Source: Chara braunii (taxonomy: Eukaryota; Streptophyta; Charophyceae; Charales; Characeae). From it: DNA of 53,496 bases. The position numbers were made by a program, and so were the translations under genes. The stretch is from contig BFEA01000047.1 of assembly GCA_003427395.1 (NCBI GenBank), forward strand, positions 2,025,042-2,078,537. Reading direction: 5' to 3'. Below are positions 44,651 to 53,496 of this stretch, piece after piece (the stretch's first letter is position 1; each line of letters starts with the position of its first letter). A model generated the notes under the pieces. That model worked only from the letters and a program-made list of their open reading frames with translations. It had not been told where the DNA came from and searched no databases.

Positions 44651-44839
44651 CCGGTCGTTCCTTTCCTCCTCTGTCTCCGACCGCCCATGTATATAATAAG
44701 GTTTGGCAGGGCGAGACATCTGTACAGATCTTTAGAGCAGGTAAACGATACAGAAGCAAAAACGCAAGAATGGACTGCTTGATTTGAAGATAAGTCATGA
44801 TAGCATGAAAAAGAACACAAGATAACAACACAGCAAAAT

Positions 44840-45213
44840 AAATAAACGAACTAAAATTATTGATTTATTCAAAGCATGATGAAACATAAAATGATCTGCC
44901 AACGGAAATCAGCCATAGCCTCACAGGTATATTTATTTTACCGTTTTCGTTTTTTTTCAGAAAAGGGAAAAAACATGTCAAAAAAGAAGCAAGAACGACC
45001 ATAAGTTCATTGGGGAAGAATAAAATGGCGAAAAAATAGTGAATGATAGACTTATTGAACAAAAGTTTTATTCTCATTTAAGTACTTTAATAGTCATACA
45101 ATTATCTAATTATATATTTTTAGCTAAATTGTCGGAAGCCTCAGTGTTTCTTTCTCTTTCTTCTTATCTCTCTTTTTCCTTCTCTTTTTTCCCTTCTCTC
45201 TCTGTCTGTCTCT

Positions 45214-45251
<38 letters not shown>

Positions 45252-45592
45252 CTTTTTCTTTCGTTTTTTTTTTTTTCTTTCCTTGTTCCTTTCTTCCTTT
45301 TTTTTTTCCTTATATTTTTAGGCTTTCCTGACGACATAAAATAACCCATGTTTTTTTTGTGTTTTAGTTTCTTTCTTTCTTTTTTCTTCCTTTCTTCCTT
45401 TCTTCTGCTTCTTCTTCTTCTTCGTCTGCTACTTTGTTTGTTTCTTTGTATTTTATAATTCTTTTTTTCCTCCTTCTACTTCATCTTCGCAATGCCAGTC
45501 TAGTGTTGCTTATTGTGTTTTGCGCATACCAAATTTCAACAGTCAGTAGCCCCTGGTCAAATGCCTGACGAGCAAAAAAAAATAAAAAATAA
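44840..45592. other. No gene; T-rich low-complexity sequence
   Basis: AT-rich sequence with an almost pure pyrimidine/T tract at 45140-45330 and another at 45365-45475. Frames on both strands are translated homopolymers. It may include the upstream end of the Helitron. Confidence 0.6.
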
Positions 45593-45604
45593 TATATATA
45601 TCGT

Positions 45605-45653
<49 letters not shown>

Positions 45654-45654
45654 T
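45593..45654. repeat. (TA)n microsatellite holding the hAT target duplication
   Basis: ATATATATCGTCAAATA followed by uninterrupted (TA)n to 45650 and TCAT. The last eight bases, TATATCAT (45647-45654), recur directly after the hAT-like element (46420-46427). Confidence 0.9.
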
Positions 45655-46419
45655 CAAGTTTGTCGGCGTTTGGGACAAGCCAAACGCCCGAACCCGAACG
45701 CCCGAACGTTCGGCACCCCCTCTCGACGCGTTCAACCGTTCGGCCGAACATGGATCCAAAAGGAAAAAAAAATAATAATAAGTCCCAAAAATCTGAAAAA
45801 AATATATGTTATGCAGAAGAATAAACTAAACAACATTTGCCCCAACGTTACATCCAAATTGGTTACCAAATTTGAAACAAAAATCAAATACTAAAAATAA
45901 ATAATAATAATAAAAATAAGAATAAATAAAACGAGAATGAAATTATTAAGTGGGCAAGCACGTTTTTTGCACCGCCATCTTCGACGATTTTTTTTTTTTT
46001 TTTGGCTATGACAAACGCTATGAAAATTTTTATATGTGTACATTACATAATAAAGAATCTAGAAATAAAGTTTGAAAAAATAGTAATTTTTTTCATGCCC
46101 CGAAATAAAGGAAAAACAAAAAGTGAAAAAAGAAAAAAAATAAATTAGTGAGTGGGCAAGCAAGTTTTGACACCACCATCTTTGCCGACTTTCATTTTTG
46201 TTTGGCTGAACAGTATGGCTTCACAATTAAGGAGGAGATACCTTACATCACAAAAAACACACGAAAACAAATTCAGAAAAAAATAATAATAGTTACGTGC
46301 CTAAATAATTTTTGGCGGGGTCCGAATCCCTTCAGGTTCGGGCCCCGTACGGGAACCAGAACGCCCGAACGTTCGGGGGTCAGCTTAGGGGCCTTCGTAC
46401 ATTCGGCCCGACAACCCTG
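45655..46419 (-). mobile_element. hAT-like non-autonomous element, copy 2, with 8-bp target duplication
   Basis: 765 bp bounded by CAAGTTTGTCGGCG on the left and the inverse of CAGGGTTGTCGGGCCG on the right, and flanked by perfect 8-bp direct repeats TATATCAT (45647-45654 and 46420-46427). Terminal CA(G/A)GG-type inverted repeats with 8-bp duplications are characteristic of hAT transposons. It is inverted relative to copy 1 (32991-33753). The same AT-rich interior carries two diverged copies of a GACACC(A/G)CCATCTT motif (about 45975 and 46168). No transposase frame. Confidence 0.85.
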
Positions 46420-46439
46420 TATATCATAATAATAAAAAC

Positions 46440-46640
46440 CATGGCTACGTCGGACCCGGACCCAGACATTTATGGACATGGAACCGGACCCGTGTCCGAT
46501 AGTTTTCGGACGTCCGGAATTCTGAACATTTCCAGACCTCGAGACATGGGGGTATCCGGACGGTCAGAATGTCTGGACGGGTTCGAATACGTCCAGACCA
46601 CTAAAAAAAATAAAAATACAAAAATCTGAAAAAAAAGTGA
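46440..46640. other. Sequence dense in GTCCGGA/GGACCC words
   Basis: CGGACCC, GTCCGG and GTCTGGAC words in both orientations recur over about 160 bp, then an A-rich stretch. It resembles the ends of the CCGG-bordered element at 22460 in style but not in exact sequence. It may be one end of another non-autonomous element; no partner end was found. Confidence 0.35.
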
Positions 46641-49189
46641 GACAGACCCCTGCGTAGTCTGGCAGTGGGCCCGTGGTATGTTTTGCGACCCACTGTTTAG
46701 ACACTTGTGCTAATCTCAAGGCATGTTGAGGAATACCAAGCTAAACGATAAAGGTTAGCACCTCTAGGGCGCAACCCCTATTGGATGACTGCAAGCCAGC
46801 ACAACCTGGCTGCGGACCCACGTCTACCAACGGGGTAAGAGTTTGAGGGGTTATGCACGCCCCAGGGAAATTACTCCGGTGGGATGGCGGGGGATGTGAA
46901 TTGAGATTTCCGGTAGTCCTGATTGAATGCTTATCAGGAGAAAACCTATCGTTGCATAACCAATGAAGGAACTGCCGGTTAGATAACAATGCGGTAGGCC
47001 GTAGATCTGGCTCGATCAACCAGACTATGGTGGGCCAGGATGGAGACCTAACATATCTGTACTAGACTGCAGAAAGAGCTGAGAGGAGATTTATATATGT
47101 ATAAATATATGTTTGATTGTGAGGATATTCGCGAGGAAGGCGAGATTTGCCTTCAGAGGTCTCATTTAAGGCCCTCGTCCCTGGGTATGACTCTGCTTAC
47201 GAGATAGAGTCTAGCCGGGACACTCAACGAGAAACCGACGTTTGTCTAGGGCGAAGGGGAGAGGACGGTTTGAGGTGGCCTTTGGAACTTATGCTGTAGT
47301 ATCGACCCGTAATACACCGGCATTCTATTGTCATGACAATGGAGACCAAGGTTAAAACCCTGGCAGCATATAGTTGTGTGGGCACAGATTGTTGGAGGCC
47401 CCGAACTTGAGTCTGTCGGCTAATCGGATTGGTTCCTCTTTCGTCGGCATCTTGGGTAATCTGATAGCGTTTCGATTTTGCGAAGCGATAAGGATGTCGC
47501 TTAATATGGTCCGGTAAGCTGTCGGCGCTGATACCCTTACAAGGGTATCCGCCCTGGTTTTTGCAAGTGACAGAAAATAAGTTCGATCTGGAATTGTTGA
47601 GAAGACCGCGGAATCGCGATAATATGGTGACTGTAGGTTTGATTAGGACGTCTGGAAGTGGAGAGTGCGTGGGCGAGCAGGTTTAAAGCGTGCGTGATTC
47701 CTTTTCCTACCATTGGTTGTAAAGCCGGCGCGGATGCCGGTCGCCTTGTTTTATTGTTTATCTATTTAAACTAGGATTGGCGTGAGTGGCGACCGTGGCG
47801 CAAGTTGGGTAAGCCGTAGCGAATGTTTGGCGGCCGCGCACGTGTTTGCGGCCGAAGATAAGGCTCAAACCTTTTATTCTGGGCCCGAGCGGCGTGCCAC
47901 ACCACCCTATATGGTATTCTGCGGGCATGGGTCTCAGGCTTGGGCTTAGCCCTATAGGATATGATACTGGGTTGACGAGGCGGAGGTTCAGGGATCGAGG
48001 CCAGCGTGCGTCAGTGCAGCAACAGAGGAGCAGCGTGGAGCGAAACCTGAGGGGTTTAGGGCCATGAAGGGCTATCCCCCTCGGTTTTGGTTACGGGCGC
48101 GGTGGCGGGGCCCAATCCGCGGGGTTGGCAAGGTGCCAGCAGCTCCGCGTTTCCCGACTTTAGTTTTTATCCTATTTTATTTCCCTTTTGTTTTAATTAT
48201 TTTTGGCCCCTTGTTATCGCATCCCGTTTTGGGACGCGAGGCGGCGGTGGGGCCGCGTCGAGTGTGTGGTATTTGCGCAAGTTTGCCTGAAGTGCGAATA
48301 CAAGCAGTTATCGTGGCTGCGTCGACGTTACCCTGTTGTAGTGTTTCGGGGAATTCCGTGGCAGCCACATTCGTGCTTAAGCCTCCAACGAGGGGACATG
48401 CGGGAGTTGTACCCACCAGGAGATGCGATACCCGCTACGACAGGGGGGCAATACTGGCCGGGGGTCAGCCGATAGCATCAGGAATAAGCCCCTCCGATGG
48501 GTCAGTTACTGTGCTTCCCCTCCGGTCCTTGGCAGCAGGGCAGGAGGGCTCGACCGTTGGGTGCACGAGGGGGCGGAGCACTCCGCCTGAGCGGAGTGAA
48601 TAGGAGGCCGTGGCGGGGCCGGCAGCCGTGGGACTTGGGTATAGGGGCGAAAGACTAACCGGTGTTGAGTGGTGTACCGGACTGCTGTCGGACCGGGCGC
48701 TGCGGCAGCGGCTAACGCCGGAATGCGGTGGGGGCATGCGTGGCAGGAAGGAGCGAACCGTGAGGTAGCGTGGAAGACAGGCCGTAGTGTGGCCAAGCGC
48801 CGGGGCCGGGCAGACAAGTGAGGCACAGCGGGTTCGGCTGGGCTGCGCTAAGCAGCAGAACGGAGAGAGAGAGCGGGTTGCAGGGAGGAAGAAGGCGGAC
48901 GAACCCGGTCGACGAAACGCGCGGGGTGCATTCGGGTCTAGTGAGAAAGAGAGCGGTGGTGAGGGAAAGAAGACAGGGTGCGGTGGGCTGTGCTGGATTG
49001 TGCGGTACCTTGCCGTAGGAGATGGCCTACGGCAGGAAGAGCCGCATCCTGTTTGTTTTTTGTCACATTTAAACGGAGATAGGTGTTGAGAGAGGGGGGT
49101 TCTAGGCTAGGCGAGATCAATGGAAGGAGTGATCTTGGTTTCGAGTTAGTGAAAAGAATGTTAGATTGGAAGAAACGCTGCGCGGAGGA
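46641..49189. other. No recognised gene; hairpins and GC-rich stretch
   Basis: Contains hairpins GATACCCTT/AAGGGTATC (47530-47549) and CGGCCGC/GCGGCCG (about 47831-47855). 48070-49000 is GC-rich with overlapping frames on both strands, the longest 179 codons (48064-48603), whose peptide I do not recognise and which lacks homology cues. It may include non-repeated parts of the third composite copy. Confidence 0.4.
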
Positions 49190-49700
49190 AGTACAGAAGC
49201 AGCATCGAAAATGAAACGAACCTGGACGCGGTATCGTGCCAGGTGCATTTGAAACTGAATATGGAGGAAGGGGCTATGGCGGATGGGAAAACGGGTAGCG
49301 CGCTCGGTTCCTGCCAGGATCGAGCCGGGTAAGAGTCTAGATAGGGGTTTTAGGACAAGGCGAATCCACTGGGAATGTTAGTTTTATGAGAAACTTAGTA
49401 AAATGGAAGGTTAGTGAGAAAAGTTCCGCGTGGAGGTATGGCGGAGGAAAGACAAACGAGAAGGAGAAATCGATAGGCCACTTGATTCTTGATGGAATCG
49501 AGTGGAGTAGGTGTCGAAGTTGGGGTTTGAGGGTGAGGCGAACTCGAATCCATCGTTAGTTTGGGTGATTAGTGAGATAAGAAAGAGCTAGTAAGAAGAA
49601 GGGGAGCGTCGGGATATGGCGGAGTGTCGAACGGGGAGGAAAGGAGACAGGGCATAGCTCTCCAATCGGTGAACGGATCTGGGCAGGGGAAGAAGTGATC
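49190..49700. repeat. Hairpin series E2, related to 17700-18240
   Basis: Contains GCTCGGTTCC/GGATCGAGC around TGCCA (49302-49325, one bulge) and CCACTTGATTC/GAATCGAGTGG around TTGATG (49478-49505, 11 pairs with one wobble). Linear words such as TGGAC..TATCG.GCCAGGTGCA are shared with 17765-17790. The stems differ from those of E1 while the CTTGATGG loop is kept. Confidence 0.6.
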
Positions 49701-50367
49701 CCGGGGTTTTAGCCCCGGGCGAATCGACTGGGATGGTCAGATGAGGTCGAAAGTTAGTCCTCGGAGGAAAGCTCATCCTCGCAGCCAAGCCGATCTATGA
49801 CTGCACCTGGTCATGCCCTGGCGGAAGATTTTTTCGGGTTGATCGTGGCTCCTGTAAGAGTGTTGCCGACAGGAAGTGACGAGGGGGGGGGCTTACCTGG
49901 AGGTCGGAGTCTTGTGTATCCAGACGGAGAAGAACAGTCGGACGCGTCGGGCGAGGGAGCGTTGTTAAGAATAGAAGGAGAGAGAGGAGGCAGGAAGGAT
50001 GCAAAGGAAGGAGGAGCGCGGGGTGCTTACCTGTGGTTGATCCGCGGCCTGCCCGGTTGAGCAAAGTGCCGGGATGTAGTCATCAGGTGCTGAATGAGAA
50101 ACGTGTTGTTGGCTACGCCGATTGGAGCGTCAAGAGTAGTAAAGTTACACGCTTAGAGGTTGCCGGTTGGCAAATGTGGTGACATCACTAAGCCCTTACT
50201 AGCCATAGCACGCTTGGCCGTTGTCGGGGCTCTAAACACATTAAGAGAGGTGGGCTGTCTGTTTAACCCCATTGATGAACGAGGCTCCGGCATGCAGAGA
50301 GTGTCCTTGTGGCCAGCCTCGTAGGGGGACCGCTTGGTCATCCCCTGTGTAACTCCCTGAGAGCAGA
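49701..50367. other. No recognised gene; two minus-strand donor-like sites
   Basis: CTTACCTG at 49892-49899 and 50026-50033 are consensus minus-strand 5' splice sites 134 bp apart, with an open minus-strand frame (50064-49795) reading across them. The peptide is Pro/Leu/Arg-rich and unrecognised. Confidence 0.4.
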
Positions 50368-50515
50368 GGAGGGCGTAAGCTTGTTTGTCTGCTGGGTAGG
50401 GGCAACAGACTACGGCCCGGAGATTATGGCAGTTGCGCAGGGGCGTAGGCTTGTTTGTCTGCTGGGTAGGGGTAACAGACTACGGCCCGGAGATTATGGC
50501 AGTTGTGCAGGGGCG
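50368..50515. repeat. Recent tandem duplication of ~70 bp
   Basis: GGCGTA(A/G)GCTTGTTTGTC, then CTGCTGGGTAGGGG(C/T)AACA, then ACTACGGCCCGGAGATTATG occurs twice in succession with about three differences, a recent duplication. Confidence 0.9.
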
Positions 50516-50559
50516 ACTGACATGGTTTGATCAACTATCGCGGAGGGTTGTGGCTACCG

Positions 50560-51080
50560 CAGTCTCGACACTGGGACTGTTGTAGGTTCATCTAGCTGGG
50601 CACGAACCGCTGCTGATTGGCCGTGCACAAACGGTTGCTAACCGTCGGGGGCTGCTAGCGCTACTGAGGCTACGGAAGACTGTTGACATTGCCATTGGCC
50701 GCGGCCGTGCACGACTACTGTTGCTATTGACTGGGCGCGAATTACAAGCCGCTGATGATTGAGCCCAGACGGTCGTTGCGGATTGTTCCCGCGGACAACT
50801 GATATTGTTGTTGTTGAAGGTGAGACACTTCTGCGGACCGTGTGTGGGCTGCAACGGCTAGCAACCGTTGCTGCTATTACTAGGTCGCTGCTAGAATACT
50901 GCAGCTGCGTTCGGGGACTGTTGCACGCTGCTGGGCGGCCGCGATCGAACGGGGCTCGGAGGGGTGGTCAGGCTGGACATAGTAGAGGGTTAGCGTGCGA
51001 ACTAAGAGATCGTCAAGGGATTAATCTTGGCAGTTGAGTTCGGCAGTTGACCCCGGTTTGACCAAGCTGTCATATTGGCT
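50560..51080. repeat. GTTG/GCTG-rich segment N, copy 3
   Basis: Rich in GTTGCT, TGTTGTTG and GCTGCT with perfect short inverted repeats, e.g. ACGGTT/AACCGT (about 50630-50645) and GCAACGG/CCGTTGC around CTAGCAA (about 50849-50869). It precedes M copy 3, as in copies 1 and 2. Confidence 0.55.
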
Positions 51081-51087
51081 GCCATTG

Positions 51088-51338
51088 CGGGGCCCTCACG
51101 CGTATCAAGAAACCAAGACCCTCCTCTGCGAGTCTGAGAGCACCCTCCTTGGATTTGAGAGTCTAAAACCTTCTACCTCTACCTTTCTTACTCTAAGTCT
51201 AGTCTGTGGTTCTGAGAGGAAGGCGGCAGGCGGGATTGCAACCCATAGGACCGCAACAAGACTCTATGGAAGTCATCCCATCGATTGCGGGAGCTCTGCC
51301 GGAACTCAGGAGGAGTTCTGGAGGCAGGGAATTGAAAG
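51088..51338. repeat. Segment M, copy 3
   Basis: Aligns with M copies 1 and 2 (GGCGGCAGGCGGGATTGCAA, CATAGGACCGCAACAAGAC, ATCGATTGCGGGAGCTCTGC) and ends GAAAG followed by GTAATC (donor-like GT at 51339). Hairpin array B begins about 260 bp downstream. Confidence 0.75.
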
Positions 51339-51597
51339 GTAATCATTGCCTTCCCTCTATAAACCCAAATATTAGCCCCTATCTAAACTGCCTGTTGCGT
51401 TTTGACTGAGTATACGACATGCGTCCCTACTTTGACCTTGGTTTGACTGACAGGACACAACTCAGACTAAATAAAGGAATGTGTGAAAAAACTCAGTTTC
51501 AGTTTCTTTTGGTTATCTGAAAGCAGACTTGTCCAGAAGAAGGGGTTGCATTTAGGGGAAGGGTGGGTGAAAGGTGACTTTGCTTGAGACTGACAGT

Positions 51598-52431
51598 GTC
51601 AGGCATGTTCCGTAAGATAGGATGGCCTGACCGCTGTGCTTTATTCTTTGGACTGCATTGAGAATCAGACAAGTTCCATAAGATTGGATGGTTTGATTGC
51701 TCTGAATTATGAGGGCTTGATTGACTGTGGTTGATTTTTAGGAACCAAGCCTGTACCATAAGATTGGAGGGCTTGGTTGTCGTGTTTAGTTGGGGTTTAC
51801 TCTGTTTCGTTGGTTTTCGGATCGAGGGGGTCTGGGCGAGTCCATAAGATTGAACGGCTCAGCCCCTTCTTGCTTTATTCTGAGGAGGTAATTCTCGCTG
51901 AGGGCGAAGCATGTCCATAAGATTGGACAGCTTTGGACGCATGCCGCGTACAGTTGGATCCGAGAGAAACGAACCTGGCGGAGGACCAGACATGTTCCGT
52001 AAGATTGGATGGTCTGGCCCAATGCCTCACACATGCTTGAACCCAAAAGGTTATAATTTGGCTATATTCTATTACTATCTTATCTATGAACATGCTAGTC
52101 AGGCACGAGTTCCATAAGATTGGATGACCTGACTATAGCTTATCATGAAATGAAGAGAGTATACCTAAGAGTATAACTGAAGGTAACATTGGGCAGGCTG
52201 GACCTTGTTTCTAAGATGAACGGCTCAGTCCTACGTCCAGTGTTTGAACACTAAAGTTCAAAGAGGTATATATATATCTTGGATATTAAACAGTTCAGGG
52301 CGACTAAGCTTTGCTTTTAAGATGAACGGCTTAGTCATATACCCAAAAGAAGAGAGAAGTAGTTGGGCAACCTGTTCATGTATACTTGATGGCCGAGGCT
52401 GACATGTTCCATAAGATTGGATGGCCTGACT
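51598..52431. repeat. Hairpin tandem array B (CCATAAGATTGG apex, covarying stems)
   Basis: About ten units at 66-100-bp spacing. Each has a conserved TCC(A/G)TAAGATTGGA apex with small internal loops (ATGT / TG) and an outer stem that changes sequence while staying paired: GTCAGGC/GCCTGAC (51598/51625), ATCAGAC/GTTTGAT (51664/51691), AACCAAGC/GCTTGGTT (51743/51771), CTGGGC/GCTCAG (51832/51857), CGAAGC/GCTTTG (51905/51930), CCAGAC/GTCTGG (51986/52012), TAGTCAGG/CCTGACTA (52096/52128), GACTAAGC/GCTTAGTC (52302/52329). Units near 52200 and 52400 are degraded. The apex differs by one inserted A from array A. Confidence 0.85.
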
Positions 52432-52589
52432 TTACGCTTTATGTAAGTTGGGTATAAATGGGTAACTTACTGAGAAGACACGAACTATGGTTTGCTAAGT
52501 TGACTTGGGGCTGGTGAGAGTACTTACCTGTGACTGACTGAGGCTACTACTTGGTATGAGTTTCAGTTTGACAGATAGTTGCTGTAGTT

Positions 52590-53265
52590 GCTCGCCACGT
52601 GCTAGAGCGATAAAAGTTAGTTCAATTTCTGCATTTCTGCATTTTCTGAGCTAAGTTTTTTCTTACTTAGATCGATTCTCACATTTTCTGAGATCTTTTA
52701 TTGTACTTGGTTTGGTATAAATTTTGGTAAGCTACTTTCTCTACCGGAAGCGCTGCCGAAATTTCTACGAATCTAGGGAGTTAGTCAAATTCTCGTTTTT
52801 CAAAGTTCAACTTGTCTAAGGTTCATATGTGGCTTAGTTAAAATCTGGGAAGTCTCGTTTTCTAAAGGGAGCGCTGCCCAAATTTTTGCTAATTCAGAGA
52901 GTTAGACAAAATTGGATTTTGGAAAGTCAAAAACTAGTTTTGCTTTCATATTCGGGCTGATACAAATTCTGAAAAGACACTTTTCCTACGGGAAGCGCTG
53001 CCAAAATTTTCTCGATTTAGAGGAGTTACATTATATTTTGACAGGTGGCGATTCTGACGATCCACCCTGAATAGGGGAGATTCTGCCATTGGTCCAGCCT
53101 TGCTTTGGACACTGGTTTAGAGATAGGCTTAGACTTAGGTGACAAATGGCTTGGGTGAGAATGTGCTATGGAGGTTCATCCCCCATTTGCTGATGATATA
53201 GCTTGGACATTGACCTGTCTTATGGTACAGGACTTTCTTGGACTTCGATTCGGGACTTTGACTAG
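52590..53265. repeat. Segment P, copy 3
   Basis: Aligns with 23887-24540 from CTCGCCACGTGCTAGAGC onward, including TATAAATTTTGG, three GGGAAGCGCTGCC-type words (about 52748, 52868, 52990) and GACGATCCACCCTG. It ends near ACTAGTTTCAGCTCGACCCT, where copy 1 has GACTAGTTCATCCCGATCCT. A consensus minus-strand donor (CTTACCTG, 52523-52530) lies between array B and this segment. Confidence 0.75.
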
Positions 53266-53274
53266 TTTCAGCTC

Positions 53275-53496
53275 GACCCTACAAGCAGCGTTGTCGAGCG
53301 GGGAACCCCGGGGGCAAAGTCGGTGTTAGGCTGCAGACCCCGGACCCCCGCCGCGGGGTTCATCCAACCCCGCCACCGCCGGACGACCCCCGCCGCCGCC
53401 CAACCCCGGGTACCCCGCCGCCTAACCCCGCAGGCCCGCCACCGGCCCCGCAACCCTGCCCCCGCATCGCCCCCGCACCGCAACCCCGCCACCGCA
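53275..53496. repeat. GC-rich degenerate minisatellite at window end
   Basis: Abruptly GC-rich sequence made of variants of CCCCGCC(A/G)CCG and AACCCCGGG words, unlike the AT-rich segment P before it. The short minus-strand frame here is translated repeat. Confidence 0.7.

Noticed and set aside
32991-46427. The whole 13.4-kb block as one composite transposon
   Set aside because: Each 765-bp end element has its own terminal repeats, the 8-bp duplication flanks only the right-hand copy, and the interior consists of two unrelated dead elements.
48064-48603. A 179-codon plus-strand frame in GC-rich sequence
   Set aside because: GC-rich DNA lowers stop frequency, frames on both strands are open, and the peptide shows no motif apart from a chance hydrophobic stretch.

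Overview
The window looks like a stretch of a large, transposon-rich eukaryotic nuclear genome. It has long AT-rich tracts, dozens of (TA)n, (GA)n and (AAT)n microsatellites, GT/AG-type splice-donor-like sites, relics of four eukaryotic transposon types, one N gap, and no intact host protein gene in 53 kb. A plant or algal host (for example a charophyte alga) is my guess. Nothing in the sequence proves it.

Layout. 1-5975 is AT-rich with no recognisable gene; a primer-binding-site-like motif at 4501-4518 hints at a minus-strand LTR element. 5976-7395 is an array of short hairpins sharing an ACCC..GGGAG apex. 7918-12600 holds repeated exon-like blocks, each behind an (AAT)n tract and ending in a 5' splice-site-like CAGGTA, with a small hairpin array (8537-8735) and a gap (9024-9203). 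12805-13000 has tRNA-like boxes and a strong hairpin. 14141-14675 is a broken PIF/Harbinger transposase next to a hairpin cluster.

From about 17.7 kb to the end, the window is mostly repeats of one long, apparently non-coding composite unit. Its parts come in a fixed order: a GTTG-rich segment (N), a conserved ~260-bp segment ending in a donor-like GT (M), a tandem array, a segment with repeated 'gggaagcgctgccgaaattt' words (P), and a segment with a tRNA-like A box (Q). M occurs at 21060, 28076 and 51088, in the same orientation each time. The array slot differs between copies: a 66-bp repeat (21540-22370), about 22 hairpins with a CATAAGTTG apex (28572-30061), and about 10 hairpins with a CCATAAGATTGG apex (51598-52431). 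In the last two, stem sequences differ from unit to unit while base pairing is kept. This is the strongest candidate here for an undescribed system.

Between the second and third copies lies a 13.4-kb cluster of mobile elements (32991-46419). Two inverted ~765-bp hAT-like non-autonomous elements, one with an 8-bp target duplication, enclose a retroelement and a Helitron relic. The retroelement keeps one reading frame from reverse transcriptase through a Josephin-type deubiquitinase to a RING finger, broken by stops. The Helitron relic (minus strand, 40219-44650) retains its Rep HUH motif and helicase Walker A and B motifs. The last 220 bp (53275-53496) is a GC-rich repeat.
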